A program made the translations under genes and the position numbers. From assembly GCF_000374345.1 (NCBI RefSeq), contig NZ_KB894010.1:1-38049 (forward strand): a stretch of DNA of 38,049 bases, in the 5' to 3' direction. A model generated the notes under the pieces. It saw nothing but the letters and a program-made list of their open reading frames with translations, was not told where the DNA came from and ran no database searches. Shown in pieces: positions 33,828-38,049 of this stretch. This DNA comes from Heyndrickxia acidiproducens DSM 23148. Its GTDB lineage: Bacteria; Bacillota; Bacilli; Bacillales; Bacillaceae_C. The first letter of the stretch is position 1. Each line of letters begins with the position of its first letter.

Positions 33828-34253
33828 ATGCTGAGCGGCTGGTTTTCTGTATTGATCTTGTTTTGGATTGTATGTCTGGTTTTCCTTTTTGCAGTTGGCG
33901 GATACTTTATGTTCCGTAAATTTTTGAAAAGGCTTCCGAAGCACGACGGGAAATCGGTGCTCGATTGGCAGGCGTATTATCTCGCAAAAACACAGCATTT
34001 ATGGACGCCGGAGTATACTGACATGCTTAATGAACTGGTCAGCCCGGTCCCCGAACTATTCCGGGAGGTTGCCCGCCAAAAAATCGCCGGAAAAATCGGC
34101 GAAGTTGCATTAATGGAGAAAGCAGAATCAATGACATTGGATTTAATGATCCGCGGGTATATTTTGGCGACACCGAAAAGAGATCATAAATTTCTGAGAA
34201 AAAAATTACAGCAGCTGAACATTGATTACCGGCAGCATGAACATCTGTTTTAA
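33828..34253 (+). CDS. yneK: YneK-like membrane protein (DUF2621)
   Basis: The 141-residue protein matches the B. subtilis YneK pattern: one N-terminal membrane helix (about residues 5-28), then FRKFLKRLPK and LDWQ-YY, with a cytosolic helical remainder. The function is unknown. GGGGGGAG lies 4-5 nt before the ATG. Its place beside ccdC and opposite in strand is the same as in B. subtilis, which strengthens the name. It converges on ccdC with a shared terminator. Confidence 0.82.
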   Translation: MLSGWFSVLILFWIVCLVFLFAVGGYFMFRKFLKRLPKHDGKSVLDWQAYYLAKTQHLWTPEYTDMLNELVSPVPELFREVARQKIAGKIGEVALMEKAESMTLDLMIRGYILATPKRDHKFLRKKLQQLNIDYRQHEHLF

Positions 34254-34285
34254 CAGTGAATCATTCATCCATCCCATTTACAACG

Positions 34286-34322
34286 AAAAAAACATCATTC
34301 TGCTTTTAAGAATGATGTTTTT
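34286..34322. terminator. Two-way terminator between yneK and ccdC
   Basis: A perfect 14-bp stem (34288-34301 with 34309-34322, 7-nt loop) has A runs on the left and T runs on the right, so it can end transcription from both strands. Confidence 0.9.
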
Positions 34323-34332
34323 AGTTGCTGCC

Positions 34333-34812
34333 TTAAGCACGCACACCTTCATCTATATTCTGCAACAGCTTACGGTATTGCATATACATTGCCACCCGCC
34401 AAGGCAGAATCATCCCGAATGCCAAAAGGAAAAACATGCCGCTCAGCTGGCCGACCTGTATGGATGAGCTTAAAAGCACTTTCATCGCCAGCCGGATCAG
34501 CAAAAGCCCGATCAAAATAAATGGAAAAGCTTTGGAACGTTTTAAGTATATCTGATCTTCACGCACTTCAAAGCGTGACGTTTTAATTAAAAAGATCGAG
34601 AAAAACAAACCGACAACAAAAGCCTCCAGTACTTCAGCGGGGGTGACCCGGAAGTAAGGAACCGTAAACATCAACGCGCCCGTACTCATAAAAATCGGCG
34701 GCATGATAATCTTTTTGGCAGAAACCGGCTTATGCTGGCCTTTCAAGCGGACGAAAATCACCAAAGACCCCATCAAAATCGCAACGATAAACGAAATGAC
34801 AATGCCTTCCAT
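34333..34812 (-). CDS. ccdC: CcdC (YneJ) membrane protein
   Basis: The 159-residue protein has about four to five membrane helices and resembles B. subtilis CcdC (160 residues), found beside ccdA. Despite the name, CcdC is not needed for cytochrome c formation in B. subtilis and its role is open. ATG 34812 has GAGGG about 8-9 nt ahead and gives MEGIVISF; the frame is open to 34836 without a better ribosome site. It lies 245 nt behind yneI and may have its own promoter near 34850. Confidence 0.85.
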   Translation of the reverse strand: MEGIVISFIVAILMGSLVIFVRLKGQHKPVSAKKIIMPPIFMSTGALMFTVPYFRVTPAEVLEAFVVGLFFSIFLIKTSRFEVREDQIYLKRSKAFPFILIGLLLIRLAMKVLLSSSIQVGQLSGMFFLLAFGMILPWRVAMYMQYRKLLQNIDEGVRA

Positions 34813-35057
34813 TTCAACAACCCTCTTTATGGTCAAATTTATACACTATATAAAATGGACAAAACACTGCTACTTTGTTACCCGCTGTAAAAAGTAGTCA
34901 TCCTGCAGTAGATGCCTGGATTTGATGTAAAAACTTAAGTTCATTTCATATAAAACAAATATTTTTACGTTTGATATATTCTTATGTCCTTATTCAACCA
35001 TAAAGCGCACGTTTTTGTAAAGCGGCAAGCACCAATCTTTATCCTCCTCCGGCTGCT

Positions 35058-35417
35058 TTATTTTAAGATCCGGCCGACTGCTTCCAATACACGCGTTTCA
35101 TCAAAAGGCTTGACAATGAAATCTTTTGCGCCGGATTCAATCGCTTCGACAACTAATTTCTGCTGCCCGAGCGCCGAGCAAATGATAATTTTTGCATCCG
35201 GTGATTCTTCCATAATTGCTTTGACTGCCTCAATCCCGGTCATTTGCGGCATCGTAATATCCATTGTAACAATATCCGGTTTTAATTCGCGGTACAATTC
35301 AATGGCTCTTTGCCCGTTTTCAGCCTCACCAACAATGGTGTGCCCTCCGTTTTCAAGCATTTTTGTTAATGTCAGCCTCATAAATTTTGCATCGTCTACG
35401 ATTAAAATATTCGCCAT
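35058..35417 (-). CDS. yneI: Stand-alone response regulator receiver protein (YneI, CheY-like)
   Basis: This 119-residue single receiver domain has the acidic pair D8-D9, the phosphorylation site D53 in TMDITMP, S81 and K103 in VKPFD, all in place for phosphorylation. No output domain or partner kinase gene is adjacent. Its position between ccdA and ccdC is that of B. subtilis yneI, whose partner is likewise not clear. AGGAGG lies about 10 nt before ATG 35417. It follows ccdA by 67 nt with no terminator, so the two are probably co-transcribed. Confidence 0.9.
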   Translation of the reverse strand: MANILIVDDAKFMRLTLTKMLENGGHTIVGEAENGQRAIELYRELKPDIVTMDITMPQMTGIEAVKAIMEESPDAKIIICSALGQQKLVVEAIESGAKDFIVKPFDETRVLEAVGRILK

Positions 35418-35484
35418 TGAATGCGTTCCTCCTTACATCCATATTACTGCAACATGAATAAATAAATTTTTCTTTTGGACCACA

Positions 35485-36192
35485 TCAAAATCCTTGAAAG
35501 CCGCCGAAAAACGTACTGAGATAGCCGGAAATCACCGCCATCCAGTCAAAAAAGAGCATGATCCCAACGGCAATCATCATGTAACCGCCAATCTTCACAA
35601 GCTTCATACTGTATAGCCGGATCCACTTCAGATGGCCGATAAAGCATGATAAGACAAAAAAGGGAATCGAAAATCCGAGTACGTACGCCGCCATATACGC
35701 AATAGCAGAACCAGGATGGGAAAGGCCCAAATAAATGACAGAAGCGAGTATCGGCCCTGTACACGGCGTCCAGCCGGCAGCAAAAACCAATCCGGTCAAA
35801 AACGAGCCCAAATAGCCGAGCGGGCGGTTCTTCAGCCGGAAGCGGTAGTCTTTCATCAGTACAGCCGGCTTGATCAGCCCCGCAATCATAAAACCGAAAA
35901 AGATAAAGAAAACTGCCCCCAGCTGCCGGATCAAATCCTGGTATACCTTAAAAAAATTTCCGATCCATGACGTACTGAAACCTAATGCAACAAAAATAAC
36001 CGAAAAACCGAATAGAAAGCATACAGTATGCCATAAGCTTCTTCGTCTGAGCATCACATTTTCTGTTTTCAGCTTCCCGACACTGACACCGGTCAGGTAA
36101 GAAACAAACGCAGGATAAAGCGGCAGGCAGCAGGGTGATATAAAACTCATAAAGCCGGCGCCGAATGACAGAAATAAGTTTACATCAGCCAT
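35485..36192 (-). CDS. ccdA: Cytochrome c biogenesis protein CcdA
   Basis: CcdA is a six-helix membrane protein that passes electrons from cytosolic thioredoxin across the membrane, for cytochrome c assembly and for spore cortex formation (with ResA and StoA). The 235-residue length equals B. subtilis CcdA. The redox cysteines are within SPCC (C21, C22) and GWTPC (C144). ATG 36192 has AAGGAGTG about 6 nt upstream; the frame is open to 36240 but that part lies before the ribosome site. It begins a ccdA-yneI unit, possibly with ccdC. Confidence 0.93.
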   Translation of the reverse strand: MADVNLFLSFGAGFMSFISPCCLPLYPAFVSYLTGVSVGKLKTENVMLRRRSLWHTVCFLFGFSVIFVALGFSTSWIGNFFKVYQDLIRQLGAVFFIFFGFMIAGLIKPAVLMKDYRFRLKNRPLGYLGSFLTGLVFAAGWTPCTGPILASVIYLGLSHPGSAIAYMAAYVLGFSIPFFVLSCFIGHLKWIRLYSMKLVKIGGYMMIAVGIMLFFDWMAVISGYLSTFFGGFQGF

Positions 36193-36349
36193 TGGTTCAC
36201 TCCTTGTCCAGCATAAACATATTTTAACAGAAACAGGCACAATTGATGAGCAAAAGCCCTTCTAAATCAAAAAGCCAATCTCACTCATCATTATTGTATT
36301 CAATGTTTTTTTAAGATTAACACAAAATTTTTAAAATCGTAATTGTTTT

Positions 36350-36366
36350 AATGAAATGATTTCATT
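36350..36366. promoter_or_regulatory. Perfect 8-1-8 palindrome upstream of ccdA
   Basis: AATGAAATGATTTCATT is a perfect inverted repeat about one central base, 158 nt before ccdA. Its layout (arms ATGAAAT and ATTTCAT) is like operators of Fur-family regulators but the sequence is neither the Fur nor the PerR consensus. The regulator is unknown. Confidence 0.4.
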
Positions 36367-36404
36367 TTGAGTGCCGGCTGTACAGAAAATCAGCCCATAC
36401 AATT

Positions 36405-36448
36405 GAAAAACCGCTCTTCCTGCCATGCTTGTCTGCAGAAAAAGCGGT
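36405..36448 (-). terminator. Terminator of yneF
   Basis: Arms 36410-36423 and 36435-36448 pair with a few mismatches around an 11-nt loop, and five T residues follow on the minus strand. It lies 70 nt behind the yneF stop. Confidence 0.7.
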
Positions 36449-36517
36449 CTATGATAAAATTTATTGCAGCCGGATGAGTGGCTGCGGGATGATACAAAGC
36501 ACTAAAGCAAACCTGTA

Positions 36518-36733
36518 TTATTTCATTTGCTTGTTCATGGCATTCATCATTTGATTGATTTTCTTTTGTGACGGCTTCATGCCCATTTGTGTCATCATCA
36601 TTTTCAGCATTTGTTCATTAATTGGCGGATTTTTCTTTAGGTAATTCATCATATATTTGCGTGCGATGAAAAATCCAATCGCAATCCCAACTAGTAGCGC
36701 AATCACTGCTACTAGAATATAAGCCCAAGTCAT
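36518..36733 (-). CDS. yneF: UPF0154 membrane protein YneF
   Basis: This 71-residue protein has one N-terminal membrane helix (about residues 4-24) followed by a basic, Met- and Gln-rich cytosolic part with KNPPINE and [14 protein letters not shown], the hallmark of UPF0154. The function is unknown. AAGGAGG lies 6 nt before the ATG. It follows sirA on the same strand, the order seen in B. subtilis. Confidence 0.92.
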   Translation of the reverse strand: MTWAYILVAVIALLVGIAIGFFIARKYMMNYLKKNPPINEQMLKMMMTQMGMKPSQKKINQMMNAMNKQMK

Positions 36734-36801
36734 AATATACCTCCTTCACTCACATACAGTGTACTAAATCCTACATTATTATACAATATTTCTCTTCAGT
36801 T

Positions 36802-37242
36802 TCATACGTATTTTCTCTCTTTTATCGGCTTCATCCACCCGTAGCGCTGGTGGTCATAATCTATAGCGAGGAGATTTCCGTTAAAATTCCGCAATCCTTC
36901 AAAAATAATAGTCTCGGTATCAAAACTTCCGGAAGCAACCAGTTTCAGCATCCGCTGCTCAATATTTACTTCGACATCGTTTCCGTTTTGCTTTGATTTA
37001 AATTGGTAAGCGCCCGCTTCAGATGTAAAATGACTTTGGCCGGGAAAGCTTTGCTGTAAACAAACGTGCAAGGATAAAACGGGGATCGGTTTTGTAATAT
37101 AATGGATTTGCCGGCGGATAATTTTTTTCATATGCCCGGAGCCGCGCAAATACTCCTGAAACAAATCATAAAACATGCGTTCTCTGCCATAATAATACTC
37201 TGCAATTTCATCTTCTATTAAATAGATATAATAAGTCCGCAT
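36802..37242 (-). CDS. sirA: Sporulation inhibitor of replication SirA
   Basis: SirA binds domain I of DnaA at the onset of sporulation and blocks new rounds of chromosome replication. The 146-residue protein follows B. subtilis SirA (YneE, 148 residues), starting MRTYYIYLIEDE with YYGRE and QYITxPIP-like segments, and ending RYGWMKPIKERKYV. The frame is open to 37374, but ATG 37242 has GGGAG ahead and matches the known start. Upstream lie a weak SigA promoter (TATAGT at 37276-37281) and a perfect Spo0A box at 37335-37341, consistent with Spo0A control. A transposable element ends about 120 nt further upstream, where tkt stands in B. subtilis. Confidence 0.9.
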   Translation of the reverse strand: MRTYYIYLIEDEIAEYYYGRERMFYDLFQEYLRGSGHMKKIIRRQIHYITKPIPVLSLHVCLQQSFPGQSHFTSEAGAYQFKSKQNGNDVEVNIEQRMLKLVASGSFDTETIIFEGLRNFNGNLLAIDYDHQRYGWMKPIKERKYV

Positions 37243-37275
37243 GCAAGTATCACTCCCACCATTATTGTTATCCTT

Positions 37276-37304
37276 ACTATAATGGAACTGCGCTAAAAAA
37301 GTTG
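37276..37304 (-). promoter_or_regulatory. Predicted sirA promoter
   Basis: TATAGT (37276-37281) lies 17 nt from CAACTT (37299-37304), a poor -35. The weak -35 fits a promoter that needs an activator. Confidence 0.5.
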
Positions 37305-37334
37305 TCATATGATGATAGTATTTTCTGAAAATCA

Positions 37335-37341
37335 TGTCGAA
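37335..37341 (+). promoter_or_regulatory. Spo0A box upstream of sirA
   Basis: TGTCGAA matches the 0A box TGNCGAA exactly. It lies about 70 nt before the predicted sirA start, and sirA is known to be turned on by phosphorylated Spo0A in B. subtilis. A seven-base match can occur by chance. Confidence 0.55.
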
Positions 37342-37462
37342 ACAGCTAAATTTTCTGAAATCCCTTACTTTCATTGTACACGCTCGTTTTGAAATGCTCC
37401 AGCTTTTAAGCCGATACTGGTTCCGAAAACCTATAGATTCATACAGATTATCTGTATATCCG

Positions 37463-37611
37463 TGTTACTGACGCCCCAAAATGGCGGGAAATTGACGGTG
37501 TTATTTGTCCAAAAATTGACGGAATTGTTGTCAATTAAGGGGGGAAGCCAGTTTGCGCTTTATTGTGGCTTCCCCTATGAGTTTAATACTTAAATTTAAA
37601 TCATTGTCATT
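37463..37611. mobile_element. Probable terminal region of a transposable element with direct repeats
   Basis: Behind the ATPase gene, AAATTGACGG followed by two bases and TT occurs twice (37489-37502 and 37513-37526), and a reversed TTGTCAATT follows at 37528-37536. Repeated short sites near an end are usual for elements with Mu/Tn7/Tn5053-type transposases. The tip might be TGTTACTGACGCCCC at 37463, but this is not proved, as the other end is outside the window. Confidence 0.5.
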
Positions 37612-38049
37612 TCACGAAAGTTCCCCTTCAATCACACGTTTTACTATATGATCGTCAATGATTCGATGCCTGTTTTGTGCTCCGTAAAGTAGACAGTGGG
37701 TACAAATCTTGTTGATAATCCTTGCGGCTCCCCCGGAAAAACGATGGATTTCATCCAAAGCTACATCTGTGAAGATTTGCTCATTTACTCCTGAATATTG
37801 TAAATGCATGGCAATATATTCTGCAGATTGAGCTCTGTCGTAATGCCCCAGTTTGAATTGAATATCAATCCTTTGGCGGATTGCTGTGAAGGATTGGAGG
37901 CGCAGGCGGTCCCATAATTCACTTTGTCCGACAAGAATCAGGCTCATAGGGCTTTGGGCATCCATTTTGAAGTTCAGCAGGAATCTGACTTCCTCCAACA
38001 TTTCCCGATCAAGAAGATGGGCCTCGTCCACGACCACTACCGGCTGAAC
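37612..38049 (-). CDS. AAA+ ATPase of a transposable element (ExeA/TniB-like), C-terminal part
   Basis: The reading frame runs off the right edge, so about 145 C-terminal residues are present. They begin VQPVVVVDEAHLLD, a Walker B motif. GQSELWDRL follows as a sensor region, then RQRIDIQFKLGHY with candidate arginine-finger residues, and FSGGAARIINKIC, a helix typical of ExeA/TniB-type ATPases. Such proteins pair with DDE transposases in bacterial elements and choose the target. Walker A and the transposase must lie upstream beyond 38049. Secretion ExeA and IstB are less likely: there is no peptidoglycan-binding tail, and the terminal direct repeats follow directly behind the stop. The gene end looks intact. 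Confidence 0.75.
   Translation of the reverse strand, partial: VQPVVVVDEAHLLDREMLEEVRFLLNFKMDAQSPMSLILVGQSELWDRLRLQSFTAIRQRIDIQFKLGHYDRAQSAEYIAMHLQYSGVNEQIFTDVALDEIHRFSGGAARIINKICTHCLLYGAQNRHRIIDDHIVKRVIEGELS

Larger units (their letters stand above)
36193..36517. other. Intergenic region upstream of ccdA
   Basis: This 325-nt gap has no gene. It contains the yneF terminator (36405-36448) and the 17-nt palindrome at 36350-36366. The rest is A+T-rich and probably holds the ccdA promoter, which I cannot place with confidence. Confidence 0.5.

Overview
The window looks like chromosomal DNA from a spore-forming member of the Bacillaceae. The supporting signs are sirA with a Spo0A box, the sirA-yneF-ccdA-yneI-ccdC-yneK neighbourhood, tnrA, nrnB, a dacC of exactly the Bacillus subtilis length, and strong AGGAGG-type ribosome binding sites. 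The moderate G+C content and the palindromic repeat upstream of dacC would suit a Bacillus (Heyndrickxia/Weizmannia) coagulans-like species, but that is a guess. Most genes lie on the minus strand. The window begins inside a group II intron and ends inside a transposable element, so both edges are mobile, multicopy-type DNA. It may be a complete contig whose ends were set by repeats.

Layout. (1) Positions 1-300 hold the 5' end of a group IIC intron inserted just behind the terminator of nrnB. (2) Positions 325-6621 carry nrnB (nanoRNase), a small DUF3918-like protein, rpiA, a YvpB-like C39 protein, an FbpA-like small protein, tnrA with its own TnrA box, a peptide deformylase and an MFS transporter. 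(3) Positions 6797-9360 are the ferrous iron operon feoA-feoB plus a Cys-rich FeoB-associated protein, with a perfect Fur box at the promoter. (4) Positions 9474-10852 carry a class I/II aminotransferase as its own transcription unit. (5) Positions 10881-23373 contain the whole arginine pathway from glutamate in one orientation: argC-argJ-argB-argD-carA-carB-argF, then argG-argH behind a second promoter. ArgR/AhrC-like operators precede argC, argB and argG. (6) Positions 23482-24853 hold a frameshifted YflT-type stress gene and two poorly known genes, one with an HEIGH metalloprotease motif.

(7) Positions 25055-28272 carry a cold shock protein with a long leader, a His/Tyr/Gly-rich small protein, an LD-carboxypeptidase and dacC. 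(8) Positions 28363-28558 hold one complete and one truncated copy of a palindromic repeat. (9) Positions 28649-32924 are sbcD-sbcC. (10) Positions 33110-37242 carry an acyltransferase, yneK, ccdC, yneI, ccdA, yneF and sirA. (11) From about 37460 to the right edge is a transposable element end and the 3' part of its AAA+ ATPase.

Nothing here amounts to a clearly new multi-gene system. The points most worth following are the ARG box inside the arg operon, the frameshifted stress gene, the 7-1-7 palindrome upstream of ccdA, the palindromic repeat, the intron-at-terminator junction and the transposon end near sirA.
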